The notes: generated by a model not told the origin, from the sequence alone. A stretch of 64,000 nucleotides of DNA from Bacillus badius NBRC 15713 (GCF_001591605.1 NZ_BCVF01000014.1:1-64000), one strand, 5' to 3'. Shown: positions 33,397-42,586, counted from the stretch's first letter. A program made the numbers and translations.

Positions 33397-35013
33397 ATGA
33401 AACAAACAGAACAAACTGTCGCTGAACTAATACTTGAGCAGTTATCACTTTTCGGTGTGAAACGGATTTACGGGGTCGTAGGAGATGGGATTTTTGGGCT
33501 GATTGATGCACTGGCCAAGCAGGATACTATTAAATTTATCGCGGTGAAGCACGAAGCAACCGCTGCTTTTATGGCGTCTGCAGAGGCTAAGCTGACAGGA
33601 AAACTGGCTGTATGTGCAGCTACGATGGGACCGGGAGCAGCTAACCTTCTGAATGGGTTAGGAGATGCGTATGCTGATAAAGCTCCAGTCCTTGCGATTA
33701 CGGGCCAGGCTCCCCGGAATAAAATCGGGACCGCCTTTAAGCAGTATGTTAATCAGCAGGAGCTGATGAAGCCGTTTGCTGCGTATTCCGAGAACTTGGC
33801 GAGCCAGGATGCCATCATTGAACTTTTGCATAAAGCCGCACAAACGTCTTTAGGACAGCGGGCAGTCTCTCATTTGTCTATTCCGAAAGATCTTTTTGAA
33901 AAGATTGTTGCTGTTCAGCCGCGCCGGCTGCCTTCCGTTATAGAAGGAGTGTCTACGTTCACGAAAGAAAGCTTAGAACAGGCGGCAGCTATTATGAAAA
34001 CAGCCGAACGTCCCATGATTCTTGCCGGCGCTGGGGCAGCGGCAGCCGCAGGGGCTATTGAAACGCTTGCTGCCTCATGGGGAGCCGGCATTCTGACAAG
34101 CCTTGGCGGAAAAGGGCTGTTCCCTGACTCCTCCCCGCACCTGCTGCAAGGCATCGGAGAAGGCGGAAACCCTTATGCACCTGACTTATTTAAACAAGCG
34201 GACGTTGTTCTGCTCGCTGGCACGACATGGTGGCCAGAAGGATATGTGCCGGCTCGTGCGCGGATTATTCAAATCGATAAGCACTTTGATAAAATCGAAA
34301 AGGGTATTCCGGCAGAACTCGGAATTACCGGCGAAACCGAAGAGGTGCTTCCATTTTTAATAGAGGAACTGCAAGGCTTTTCACCTTCAAAAGAATGGGC
34401 CGCCTCCTGCGGGGATGCGAAAGAAAAGTGGTCTCAGAAAAATGAGCAGGAGGGGCGTACGTCCGGTTACCCGTTCTATCCTTCCCATATCGTGCGCGCG
34501 ATTGAACAAACAGTTGCTGCAGACGCTATCTTGACATTAGATACGGGCGATGTCACTGTGTGGATGAATCGGAACTTCCGTCCAAACGAACAAACCGTTC
34601 TGTTCTCGGGATATTGGCGGACGATGGGGTTCGGCCTGCCGGCAGCCATGGCCGCCAAGCTCGAAAAGCCGGAAAAACAAGTAGTTGCCGTTGTCGGTGA
34701 TGGCGGCTTGCAAATGACACTTGCCGATCTTTTAACCGCGGCACGCTATGAACTCGATATTACCGTCGTTGTGTTCAATAATGAAGCGCTGCAAATGGAG
34801 AGGGACAAGCTGAAAGCGGCAGGACAGAAAGAGACCGGGACGAAGCTAACTAACCCCGATTTTGTGAAAATGGCAGAAAGCTGCGGCTGGAAAAGCTTCC
34901 GCGCTGAGCCAGACAGTGAAATAGAAGCGGTTCTCGCAAAAGCATTGAACACCCCGGCGCCTGCATTAGTCGACATCCCGACAGCACAAGCCTTTTTTCC
35001 AGGCACGAAGTAA
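33397..35013 (+). CDS. ydaP: TPP-dependent pyruvate oxidase (YdaP type)
   Basis: A 538-residue thiamine-pyrophosphate enzyme of the pyruvate oxidase family, like B. subtilis YdaP and E. coli PoxB. The N-terminal domain has KHEATAAFMASAEAKLTGK with the catalytic Glu. The central domain is FAD-binding, and the C-terminal domain has VVGDGGLQMTLADLLTAARY leading to NN, the GDG-x25-NN motif for TPP-Mg. It would turn pyruvate into acetate or acetyl phosphate and CO2, passing electrons to quinone or O2. The start at 33397 follows GAGGGGGC; an upstream in-frame ATG at 33370 has no ribosome-binding site. It lies next to a membrane cytochrome pair, but a terminator separates them. Confidence 0.88.
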   Translation: MKQTEQTVAELILEQLSLFGVKRIYGVVGDGIFGLIDALAKQDTIKFIAVKHEATAAFMASAEAKLTGKLAVCAATMGPGAANLLNGLGDAYADKAPVLAITGQAPRNKIGTAFKQYVNQQELMKPFAAYSENLASQDAIIELLHKAAQTSLGQRAVSHLSIPKDLFEKIVAVQPRRLPSVIEGVSTFTKESLEQAAAIMKTAERPMILAGAGAAAAAGAIETLAASWGAGILTSLGGKGLFPDSSPHLLQGIGEGGNPYAPDLFKQADVVLLAGTTWWPEGYVPARARIIQIDKHFDKIEKGIPAELGITGETEEVLPFLIEELQGFSPSKEWAASCGDAKEKWSQKNEQEGRTSGYPFYPSHIVRAIEQTVAADAILTLDTGDVTVWMNRNFRPNEQTVLFSGYWRTMGFGLPAAMAAKLEKPEKQVVAVVGDGGLQMTLADLLTAARYELDITVVVFNNEALQMERDKLKAAGQKETGTKLTNPDFVKMAESCGWKSFRAEPDSEIEAVLAKALNTPAPALVDIPTAQAFFPGTK

Positions 35014-35015
35014 TC

Positions 35016-35060
35016 GAAAAAAAGCTGTGGCGGTCCTAATAAGATCATCACAGCTTTTCG
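35016..35060 (+). terminator. Terminator after ydaP
   Basis: GAAAAAAAGCTGTG pairs with CACAGCTTTTC around a loop of about 19 nt. Confidence 0.65.
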
Positions 35061-35182
35061 TTTGTGTGAGAGGGTTTTTCAGAAAGCACTTCAGAAGACG
35101 CCTCGTAAGGGTTCATTCCGCTGTCTTTATTAAATCGAGTAGAAGAGACGCAGACAAAAGGCGGACACCGAATTGAATACAT
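35048..35182 (-). CDS. Possible 44-residue Cys-containing ORF
   Basis: An open frame reads MYSIRCPPFVCVSSTRFNK then DSGMNPYEASSEVLSEK to a stop at 35048. The same frame stays open for about 30 codons upstream (including a GERCLSCGGF segment) without a usable start. No ribosome-binding site is convincing and it overlaps the ydaP terminator. It may be the end of a decayed gene. I recognise no family. Confidence 0.22.
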   Translation of the reverse strand: MYSIRCPPFVCVSSTRFNKDSGMNPYEASSEVLSEKPSHTNEKL

Positions 35183-35401
35183 TGTGAAACCGCCACAGGA
35201 CAAACAGCGTTCTCCATCAGGAAGCGCTTTTTTATATGGCCGGCAAGCTGAAACTCTTATTAACGAAGAAAGAGTTAAGTATGTATGAAGTTTATAGGAA
35301 GGAAGTTTGACGATTCGACAACAATCCCCCTTTCTTCACATTTCCCTCAAACTGTTGCAGTAACTTTTTTACGTAACATTCATTTATTCATTAAGGGGGT
35401 T
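35183..35401 (+). other. Leader region of the CydA-like gene
   Basis: Noncoding region with AAGGGGG before the start of the cytochrome gene. I see no clear -35/-10 pair and no Rex-like box. The frame is open upstream to 35285, but without a ribosome-binding site. Confidence 0.35.
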
Positions 35402-36784
35402 ATGAACTTGAACTTTCCAACTGTCGAATTTTCTTGGTTTGGAAACGGAACCATCATTGCTTTAATTGCGATTGTGCATGTTGTTATTAGCCATGGCGTC
35501 GCCATTGGAGCCTCAACATTAATGGTCACAGCCGAATACCATGCATTTCGGAAGAAGAATCTGAAGCTGGATGCCTTCGCTAGAAATATGGCGAAGTGGA
35601 TCTTGATTATCACCACTACAGCAGGGGCCATGACAGGAGTGGGGATTTGGTTCTCCACCACTGTGATTCAGCCTGATTCTATCGGCTCGCTTTTGCGGAT
35701 TTTCTTTTGGGCATGGGTAGCTGAATGGGCTGTCTTTATTACAGAAGTCGTTCTGCTCATTATTTATTATTACACATGGGATATGTATAAAGAGACCGCC
35801 AAAAAAATGAAGCACATCCGCATCGGGATTGCGCTCTGTATCTTTTCCTGGATTACCGCCGCGATTATTACCGGTGTGCTTGCAGCTAAATTGACGCCGG
35901 GAAAATGGACAGAAACCTTTTCCTTTTGGCATGCATTCTTCAATCCGACGTATTTGCCGTCATTGGGCTTCAGAACCTTTTTAGCGCTCTTGCTGGCCAT
36001 CAGCCTCGTCTCTTTCTTCGTCAAATGGCTCATCAAGGATAACAAATTGAAAGAGGAAATCTTTCGGATCTTCTCAATTTGGGCGGCCATTTCGATCCCG
36101 GGGATTTTGACAACAGCTATTTGGTACTTACAGTCGATTCCTCAAGAAGCGTATGATTTGGTTGTTTATTCAACAGGCATGAGCGAAAAGATGTTTGACG
36201 TGATCAATTTAACCGGATTAGGGGTGATTTTGCTCTTTATTTTTTGGGCGGCGATCAAACCAAAGACGATGCCGCTGATTTTATCGTTTATCGTATTAGG
36301 CGCCTCGATGGGCTTTATCGCAGAATTTGAATTTGTCCGGGAATCTGTCCGAAAGCCGTTTATTATTTATGACTATATGTATGCCAATGGAGTCCTAGCA
36401 AAAGACGCCGAAAAACTGAATAAAGAAGGCGTGCTGACTCATTCGACATTTGCCGAAACAACCAGCGTGACCCCGGATAATATGTATGAGGCCGGACGAG
36501 AAGTGTATAAAAGCCAATGCCTGACCTGCCATACAGTAGATGGCTGGCGCTCGAAACGGGCGCTAAGCAAGAGGCTAGACGGCTGGTCGGAAGAAACGAT
36601 CAAGGGCTTTATTCCAACCATGCATCATGTTCGGCCCGTGATGCCTCCATTCGTAGGAACGGAAAAAGAGCTGGAGGCGCTCAGTCATTATTTATACAAT
36701 GTCGTCAACGAGGAGACAAACACACAGCAGGCAAAGGAGGAGAAAGAACATGATGTTCGCGCAAGCGCTGCCCATCCCCAATGA
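35402..36784 (+). CDS. CydA-like membrane cytochrome with C-terminal cytochrome c
   Basis: A 460-residue membrane protein with about nine hydrophobic helices and a CydA-like first region (FGNGTIIALIAIVHVVISHG, then GAMTGVGIWFSTTVIQP). It ends in an extracytoplasmic cytochrome c domain (about 390-450) with the haem attachment motif CLTCH and the likely Met ligand in RPVMPPF. Database entries for such proteins tend to read cytochrome ubiquinol oxidase subunit I, but it is clearly unlike B. subtilis CydA or YthA. It probably moves electrons between the quinone pool, haem c and a terminal acceptor. The start is ATG 35402, or TTG 35408, after AAGGGGG. It overlaps the next gene by 35 bp. Confidence 0.75.
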   Translation: MNLNFPTVEFSWFGNGTIIALIAIVHVVISHGVAIGASTLMVTAEYHAFRKKNLKLDAFARNMAKWILIITTTAGAMTGVGIWFSTTVIQPDSIGSLLRIFFWAWVAEWAVFITEVVLLIIYYYTWDMYKETAKKMKHIRIGIALCIFSWITAAIITGVLAAKLTPGKWTETFSFWHAFFNPTYLPSLGFRTFLALLLAISLVSFFVKWLIKDNKLKEEIFRIFSIWAAISIPGILTTAIWYLQSIPQEAYDLVVYSTGMSEKMFDVINLTGLGVILLFIFWAAIKPKTMPLILSFIVLGASMGFIAEFEFVRESVRKPFIIYDYMYANGVLAKDAEKLNKEGVLTHSTFAETTSVTPDNMYEAGREVYKSQCLTCHTVDGWRSKRALSKRLDGWSEETIKGFIPTMHHVRPVMPPFVGTEKELEALSHYLYNVVNEETNTQQAKEEKEHDVRASAAHPQ

Positions 36785-37802
36785 TATTCAGCTTCCAATT
36801 CCCGGTGATATGGGCTTGCTGACGGTATTATTGATCGTCACCTTTCTATTACATATCGTATTTGTCAATGTGACCATTTCGCTGGCCACAGGAGCGGTTA
36901 TTTTAGAAGCAATCGGCATCAAGAAGCAAAGCCCATTGTATGATCGCATGGCCCAAATTTGCTCTTATCATGCATCGATCCACAAAAGCATCGCTGTTGT
37001 TCTCGGCGTTGGCCCGATTTTATTGGTGAGCATTGTATATACCCAATATTTTTACTCATCCACCATTTTAATCGGCAAGGCTTGGTTAAGCATCATCCTG
37101 CTGTTAATTACGGCTTTCCTGCTCTTATATGCGTATAAATTCCTGTGGCAGAAGCTTAAAAACAAAAAGATGCTTCATTGGCTGATTGGTTTTGCCGCCT
37201 GTGTTATTCTGCTATTTGTGCCGCTGATTTTTATCGTCAATGTTGTCTCAATGCTTTATCCGGAAAAATGGATGGAATCAAACGGCTTTTTCCACAGCTT
37301 ATTTTCTTATCCGCAAGTGTGGCAGCGATATGTGCACTTTATGCTATCCAGTTTTGCTGCCGGCGGATTGTACCTTTACCTTTTCTATACGTGGAAACGT
37401 CGCCGGAATCAGAAACAAGACCAGAATTATCAGGAAAAGAAAGCAGACCGTCAAATCAGAAAAATTGGCATTAAAACGACGTTCTGGCTGACGCTTTTCC
37501 AATTTGCCGCCGGCACGTTTGTGCTGTTTGCGCTGAAAAGAGAGGTCATGCTGCTTTATATGGGGGGCAATGCGTTAACGACTGGCCTCTTGATGGCATC
37601 TATTGTTGTCACGCTTATTTTACTGGGCTTCTTATATGTCACTGATAAAAAAGATTCTTACCGGGCCTTTACGGGAGCAGTCGCTTCCTTCCTGATTGTG
37701 CTGGGATTGATGGGCTGGATGAGACATGAAGTAAGGGAAGCCTATTTGCAGCCCCATATCGAAGACCATCCAAGAACATTGGAAATGACAACAGATAAAT
37801 AA
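36750..37802 (+). CDS. Membrane partner subunit of the CydA-like cytochrome
   Basis: A 350-residue membrane protein with eight or nine helices (for example LLTVLLIVTFLLHIVFVNV and IILLLITAFLLLYAYKFLW). It has no CxxCH motif. Several His residues lie in or near helices (SYHASIHKSIAVVLGVG, YVHFMLSSFAAGG) and could ligate haem b. The start at 36750 is fixed by AAAGGAGG seven to nine bases upstream and lies inside the preceding gene, so the two are translationally coupled and likely form one complex. I recognise no well-characterised family; a distant CydA/CydB-like relationship is possible. Confidence 0.7.
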   Translation: MMFAQALPIPNDIQLPIPGDMGLLTVLLIVTFLLHIVFVNVTISLATGAVILEAIGIKKQSPLYDRMAQICSYHASIHKSIAVVLGVGPILLVSIVYTQYFYSSTILIGKAWLSIILLLITAFLLLYAYKFLWQKLKNKKMLHWLIGFAACVILLFVPLIFIVNVVSMLYPEKWMESNGFFHSLFSYPQVWQRYVHFMLSSFAAGGLYLYLFYTWKRRRNQKQDQNYQEKKADRQIRKIGIKTTFWLTLFQFAAGTFVLFALKREVMLLYMGGNALTTGLLMASIVVTLILLGFLYVTDKKDSYRAFTGAVASFLIVLGLMGWMRHEVREAYLQPHIEDHPRTLEMTTDK

Positions 37803-37803
37803 T

Positions 37804-37833
37804 GAAAAAGCCGGAGGGAACTCCGGCTTTTTT
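37804..37833 (+). terminator. Intrinsic terminator after the cytochrome pair
   Basis: AAAAAGCCGGAG and CTCCGGCTTTTT form a 12-bp stem with a short loop. Confidence 0.9.
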
Positions 37834-38000
37834 GTATGGGAAGGCCGTTTTGAGCGGTTAACAAATTGTCCATTAAATCAATAAATGAACTTACCTTTTG
37901 ACCATTTTCTTCACGATTTTTTTATGCTATATTTTTACAAATTGCCAGGTTAGGATTACGGCTTCATTTATTTGAATATTCTATTATCGGGAGGGGTCAG

Positions 38001-39620
38001 ATGAAAGCAGATGTTGTTTTTGTGAATGGTGAGGTCATTACCGTGGACAAACATGATTCTATCCAGCAAGCACTTGCAGTCAAGGCGAATAAAATTTTAG
38101 CTGTCGGCTCAAATGCTGCCTTACAGGCGTTTGTGGGCGAAGGGACACGGGTGGTTGATTTGAAGGGAAAATCATTGCTGCCTGGAATCGTTGATGCTCA
38201 TTTGCATCTCGTTCTGTATGGTGTATTCCAATTAAATCTCAGCTGCAAAGATCCAAAGATGCCATCAATAGATGCTTTATTGGCCAAATTAAAAGAAAGG
38301 GCAAGCAAGACGCCAAAAGGCCAGTGGGTCCGAGCCTGGGGCTTTAACGAACGGACGATCAACGAAAAGCGGTATCCTACTTTGCAAGAATTGGATGCTG
38401 TTTCAACAGACCATCCCATAGTGATTACGAGAACATGCGGCCATATAGGAGTCGCCAACAGCCGCGCCCTGCACCTAGCATCGATCAATGAACAGACGAT
38501 CACCCCCCAAGGCGGCATCATTGAAAAAGGGACGGATGGCAAACTGACAGGACGCCTTATTGAGACCGCCTACATGAGAATGAATGAGACCGCCAGATAT
38601 ACTCCAGCAGAACTCCAGCAAGCGATTTCCATCGCCCAGCAGCACTTTATACAAACAGGAATCACGAGTATCCATGAAGCAGGAACCTTTGATCAGGAAA
38701 GCTATCGGCTTCTTCAGCTCACTTCGAATACAGGCGACCTGAAAATCCGCGTCTACGCCATGATTGGCGCATTGAATGACTGTAAACAGTTTACCCTGAA
38801 TATGATAAATGCCGGTGTTGTTACAGGCACAGGCAATGAATTTTTCAAGATCGGGCCGGCCAAGCTTTTTACAGACGGAAGCAGCACAGGACCGACGATT
38901 GCGACTAGAGAGGGGTATACAAGCAATAAAGAGGATCGCGGCATCTTGTATTACTCAGAAGATGAGATATACGAGGTCTTGGGAGAAGCCCATAAGCGCG
39001 GCTACCAGATAACCGTTCATGCCCAGGGAGACCAGGCAATTGACATGTACTTAAATGTGGTCGAAAAAGCGCTGCAGGAAGCTCCCCGAAACAATCATCG
39101 GCACCGGATTGAGCATGCGGGTATTTCAAGTCCTGATCTGCAGGAGCGAATGAAGAAACTAGGCGTCATTCCCGTGCCAAACCCTCCGTTTCCTTATGAG
39201 TTTGGTGAAAGCTATCTTCACAATTATGGAGCACGGACAGACTTTATGTATCCGGCCCGTGACTTTATCGATCGAGGGATCCTGGCTGCAGCCGGTTCTG
39301 ATGCTCCTATCACGACTTACAACCCATGGGTGGGCATCCATACAGCCGTTAACCGCCGCATCAACACAGGCAGCCCCTTCGGAAACAGTCAAAAAATAAG
39401 TTTGCTGGAAGCGATTCGCATGTATACCTATAACGGCGCTTATGCCAGCTTTGAAGAGACCATCAAAGGCAGCTTAGAAGCAGGGAAACTCGCAGACCTT
39501 GTCGTTTTAGACCGAAGTATCTTGAACGAATCCCCGGAGAAATTAAAGGATATTAAAGTGGAATGGACAATGATAGACGGTGAGCTTGTTTTTGAACGAA
39601 CGAAAACGGGTGCGCACTAG
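38001..39620 (+). CDS. YtcJ-like metal-dependent amidohydrolase
   Basis: A 539-residue member of the amidohydrolase superfamily, YtcJ-like (Amidohydro_3). The N-terminal small beta domain is VNGEVITVDKHDSIQQALAV. The metal motif is LPGIVDAHLHLVL (HxH), with further ligands in ITVHAQGDQAI and IEHAGISS and the Asp of AAGSDAPITTY. No signal peptide is seen, so it acts in the cytoplasm. Enzymes of this group hydrolyse formamides, N-acyl or cyclic amide bonds, and the substrate here is unknown. AGGGGTCAG precedes the ATG. It is the first gene of a unit with a DUF3311 protein and an SSS symporter, which suggests uptake and hydrolysis of the same compound. Confidence 0.88.
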   Translation: MKADVVFVNGEVITVDKHDSIQQALAVKANKILAVGSNAALQAFVGEGTRVVDLKGKSLLPGIVDAHLHLVLYGVFQLNLSCKDPKMPSIDALLAKLKERASKTPKGQWVRAWGFNERTINEKRYPTLQELDAVSTDHPIVITRTCGHIGVANSRALHLASINEQTITPQGGIIEKGTDGKLTGRLIETAYMRMNETARYTPAELQQAISIAQQHFIQTGITSIHEAGTFDQESYRLLQLTSNTGDLKIRVYAMIGALNDCKQFTLNMINAGVVTGTGNEFFKIGPAKLFTDGSSTGPTIATREGYTSNKEDRGILYYSEDEIYEVLGEAHKRGYQITVHAQGDQAIDMYLNVVEKALQEAPRNNHRHRIEHAGISSPDLQERMKKLGVIPVPNPPFPYEFGESYLHNYGARTDFMYPARDFIDRGILAAAGSDAPITTYNPWVGIHTAVNRRINTGSPFGNSQKISLLEAIRMYTYNGAYASFEETIKGSLEAGKLADLVVLDRSILNESPEKLKDIKVEWTMIDGELVFERTKTGAH

Positions 39621-39635
39621 GGGAGGAGGGAGTAA

Positions 39636-39830
39636 ATGATTAAGCTGTTGCTGATTGTGCCTTTCATTGGCATGTGCCTGCTGCTTCCGTTTGCCAACAG
39701 AATTGAACCGTATATATTCGGTTTGCCATTCTTGCTGTTTTGGATCATATTATGGATGGTTCTGTCATCGGCTATTCTGGCGATCGTTTATAAGTATGAT
39801 CCTGCCAACCAGGGAGGCGAAGAAAAGTGA
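39636..39830 (+). CDS. DUF3311 small membrane protein
   Basis: A 64-residue protein with two transmembrane helices (KLLLIVPFIGMCLLLPFANR and LPFLLFWIILWMVLSSAILA), matching DUF3311. Such proteins are regularly encoded next to sodium:solute symporters, like the YhdT/PanF pair, and probably act as an accessory subunit. GGGAGGAGGG precedes the ATG. Its stop overlaps the GTG start of the symporter. Confidence 0.88.
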   Translation: MIKLLLIVPFIGMCLLLPFANRIEPYIFGLPFLLFWIILWMVLSSAILAIVYKYDPANQGGEEK

Positions 39831-41323
39831 ATGTCGCTTTGCTCATTATATTTGCCTTTGCCGCTCTTGCCCTTTTCCTTGGCATTCGGGCGACACATGG
39901 AAAAGAGATGAATGTAGATGAATTTGCTGTTGGAAACAAAGGCTTTGGCACACTTTTTATTTTCCTGCTGATTGCCGGCGAAGTTTATACGACGTTCACT
40001 TTCTTGGGGGGCAGCGGATGGGCTTATTCAAAAGGAGCAGCGGCATTTTACGTTCCGGCCTACATCTGTCTGGCCTATGTAATTTCCTATTGGATCGTCC
40101 CGAACATTTGGCGATACGCTAAACAGAATCACATTATCTCTCAGCCTGACTACTTCGCTTCAAAATTTAATAGTCCGATATTAGGATTGGTTGTGAGCTT
40201 CATCGGAACGATCGCCTTGATTCCGTATATTGTCATCCAGCTCAAAGGACTGGGGATCATTGTATCGGAAGCGTCTTACGGAAGTATCAGCCCGCTTGCA
40301 GCAAGCACAATAGGGGCGATTATCGCCACTATCTATGTGATCATTTCAGGCATTCACGGATCCGCTTGGACGGCTGTGCTGAAGGACATCATGATTTTAT
40401 TTGTCATCGTTTTTTTAGGGATTTACATTCCCTTTCACTATTTTGGCGGAATCCAGCCTTTATTCAAAGCGGTAGAGGCCGTTAAGCCGGAGAGTCTAGT
40501 CTTATCAGCTGAAGGTTTAAGTATTTCCTGGTTCGTGTCTACTGTTATACTGAATGCTTTCAGCTTCTATTTATTGCCGAATTCCTTCTCCGTTGTATTA
40601 TCAGCAAAAGGGGAGAGGTCATTAAAGAAAAATGCGATTACCTTGCCTTTGTATACGTTGCTTTTGCTATTTGCATTTTTCATCGGCTTCGCAGCCATCA
40701 TAGAGATTCCGGGGTTACAAGGAGCGGATGGCGATTTATCCTTGCTTCGTTTAACACTGCAAACATTTGACCCATGGGTGGTAGGCATTGTCGGGGCTGC
40801 CGGCTTATTAACAGCCCTGGTGCCGGTCTCTGTCATGCTGATGTCTGCTTCTATTGGATTGATGACAGGGTTTTATAAATTGATCGCCCCACAGGCTTCA
40901 GACCGCCAGCAATTGATCGTCTCAAAGGTATTTGTCTTGATCATCATTGTTGTCGCCTTTATTTTCACTGTTACAGGCGGAAATGCTTTAGCGATATTAA
41001 ATATTATGTCCTACAGCTTCATTGCCCAACTGGTTCCAGCCTTGTTATTCAGCTTCTTCAACCAGCGTGCCTTTAATAAATTCGGGGCAATGGCTGGCAT
41101 TATCACCGGAGTTGCCATTGTATTATATGCAACGGTTACTGGCGCTAAGCTAGCTGATGCTTTTCCGTCTATTCCACCTATCATCAATGATATCAACACA
41201 GGGGCAATTGCGATGGCAGTCAATGTGATCATAGCGATCTTCGTCAGCCTTCTGACAAACCATTTAATCAGCTCGGGAAGAAAAGAAACCTATCAGGAGC
41301 CAGCAAAAGACCTCGTTAAATAA
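39827..41323 (+). CDS. Sodium:solute symporter (SSS family)
   Basis: A 498-residue membrane transporter with about 13 helices. Family features are GNKGFGTLFIFLLIAGEVYT, the helix 3 region GGSGWAYSKGAAAFY and LIPYIVIQLKGLGIIVSEAS. It uses the sodium gradient to import an organic solute that cannot be named from sequence. The GTG start overlaps the DUF3311 stop (GTGA), with GGGAGGCG upstream. The neighbouring amidohydrolase points to an amide-containing nutrient. Confidence 0.9.
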   Translation: MNVALLIIFAFAALALFLGIRATHGKEMNVDEFAVGNKGFGTLFIFLLIAGEVYTTFTFLGGSGWAYSKGAAAFYVPAYICLAYVISYWIVPNIWRYAKQNHIISQPDYFASKFNSPILGLVVSFIGTIALIPYIVIQLKGLGIIVSEASYGSISPLAASTIGAIIATIYVIISGIHGSAWTAVLKDIMILFVIVFLGIYIPFHYFGGIQPLFKAVEAVKPESLVLSAEGLSISWFVSTVILNAFSFYLLPNSFSVVLSAKGERSLKKNAITLPLYTLLLLFAFFIGFAAIIEIPGLQGADGDLSLLRLTLQTFDPWVVGIVGAAGLLTALVPVSVMLMSASIGLMTGFYKLIAPQASDRQQLIVSKVFVLIIIVVAFIFTVTGGNALAILNIMSYSFIAQLVPALLFSFFNQRAFNKFGAMAGIITGVAIVLYATVTGAKLADAFPSIPPIINDINTGAIAMAVNVIIAIFVSLLTNHLISSGRKETYQEPAKDLVK

Positions 41324-41328
41324 GCCAA

Positions 41329-41361
41329 AAAGACGATCCCGAATCTGGAGATCGTCTTTAC
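41329..41361 (+). terminator. Intrinsic terminator after the symporter
   Basis: AAAGACGATC and GATCGTCTTT form a 10-bp stem with an 11-nt loop. Confidence 0.82.
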
Positions 41362-41429
41362 ATGTGATAAAGGCAAAAAGACATGAATGCTAAGTGATCA
41401 TAAATTTGTTAAACATTGCAAGCTCGTGC

Positions 41430-41535
41430 ATTAAAAATGAACTAGCTTTAGAGAGCTTCACTACAATAAAATGTGGCCAGTCTCTTAAAAATGAACTAAC
41501 AACAGGATCTCCTTACAATTAAAAATGCATAGTAA
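41430..41535. repeat. Three-copy short repeat, possible IS21-type end
   Basis: ATTAAAAATGAACTAG (41430), CTTAAAAATGAACTAAC (41485) and ATTAAAAATGCATAG (41519) share the core TTAAAAATG, with TGTGGCCAG just before the second. Multiple short terminal repeats of this kind occur at ends of IS21-family elements. No transposase is present here. Confidence 0.35.
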
Positions 41536-42110
41536 ATGGATGGCTCAGCAGTCAAAACAAACGGATTCTTCAAGAAGCCTATACAACTTTGCGCGGGATT
41601 TATTAAGTATAAAGGAGAGCAAGGCTACCAGCCATAAAGTTGGCTGGAAATACAAAAGGGAAGAAGGAACAACACTGCTTATCTTTTCATCTATTTTTTA
41701 GTTAACATAATATATATTATAGGAAGTTATTCTTTTTTATCTCATTTCATAAGTAAACTACTAATATTGAGATATTTTAAAAAATAAGCCAACCGTTTTT
41801 ATGCAGATTAGATTTATCACTATTCTGATGTTTTCTCACGATTTCATTACAGCTTGTCTCGATTCACTAGATCAAATTTATTCTTAACTTTAGCGCAATA
41901 AAAATGATTGGTTTTCTTGTTGATTTTCATTGCTTCAGTTCAGCTATCCACAGTTACACATGGCTTAAAGCTTATCTCCAGTCATTTCACGCTATCCATC
42001 TCAAATCATCTCAAAACTCATCTTTTATTACGTAGTATGTTTATCTGCAGCCTGTTATTCATTACGCCGCTCTCTCATATGCATCTCCATGTTTCCTTTT
42101 TCTTACAAAC
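41536..42110. other. Gene-poor AT-rich stretch
   Basis: About 575 bp without a convincing gene. A 53-codon frame from 41540 (MAQQSKQTDSSRSLYNFARD and on) has no ribosome-binding site. A rightward 73-codon frame from 41908 is low-complexity and hydrophobic. A small hairpin CCAGCC / GGCTGG lies at 41629-41646. Together with the repeats to its left it looks like decayed mobile DNA. Confidence 0.4.
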
Positions 42111-42145
42111 AAAAACAAAGTACGGATGATTAGATCCGCACTTTG
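42111..42145 (-). terminator. Terminator of the ktr-spo0M-like unit
   Basis: Read leftward, CAAAGTGCGGAT pairs with ATCCGTACTTTG and is followed by TTTTTG. Confidence 0.85.
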
Positions 42146-42149
42146 CCGT

Positions 42150-42569
42150 CTACTTCAAAATTTTAATTTCATCATGTTCAACGCTTTGAGCCCCGTTGCT
42201 GAATACCACTCTCGTGTGGAAACGATACGAGCGACTGCCTGATGAAGAATCCAACTCATCAGGCAGCAGGAACGTGAATGGAATTTGGTCAGATTCCTTT
42301 GATTCAATTGATTTAGACATTAGCCTTGTCACAGCTCCTTGAATCAATTGCTCTGTTTGATTTTGTTTATCTGTAACGACCAAATCGCACTCCAGCCGTT
42401 TAATTTCCTGTTCAAACCAGCCGCCTTCTAAAGAAAAATAACCAGTTACTCTTTCTCCTGGAGTAAACTCTTTCTTATCTAAAATCAGATGAATATGGGC
42501 TGAACCAAAGCGGAAAAACCATTGACTTATCAATTTTCTAATCACAATCTGTGAATCCTCCTGTGCCAT
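42150..42569 (-). CDS. Short Spo0M-like (arrestin-fold) protein
   Basis: A 139-residue protein resembling the N-terminal arrestin-like beta-sandwich of Spo0M: FGSAHIHLILDKKEFTPGER, then GYFSLEGGWFEQEIKRLECD. B. subtilis Spo0M has about 258 residues, so this version has only the first half and lacks the C-terminal lobe. Spo0M affects sporulation and cell shape in B. subtilis, and a role for the short form is unknown. It starts 17 bp after the stop of the potassium channel gene and is almost certainly on the same c-di-AMP-controlled transcript. Confidence 0.75.
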   Translation of the reverse strand: MAQEDSQIVIRKLISQWFFRFGSAHIHLILDKKEFTPGERVTGYFSLEGGWFEQEIKRLECDLVVTDKQNQTEQLIQGAVTRLMSKSIESKESDQIPFTFLLPDELDSSSGSRSYRFHTRVVFSNGAQSVEHDEIKILK

Positions 42570-42586
42570 CGCATATGACAGTAAAC

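Noticed and set aside
41430-41535. CRISPR-like array from the three TTAAAAATG repeats
   Set aside because: Repeats are too short, unequal in spacing (about 55 and 34 bp) and not followed by cas genes.
41908-42129. 73-codon rightward ORF of hydrophobic composition
   Set aside because: No ribosome-binding site, low complexity, and it runs into the terminator of the opposite gene.
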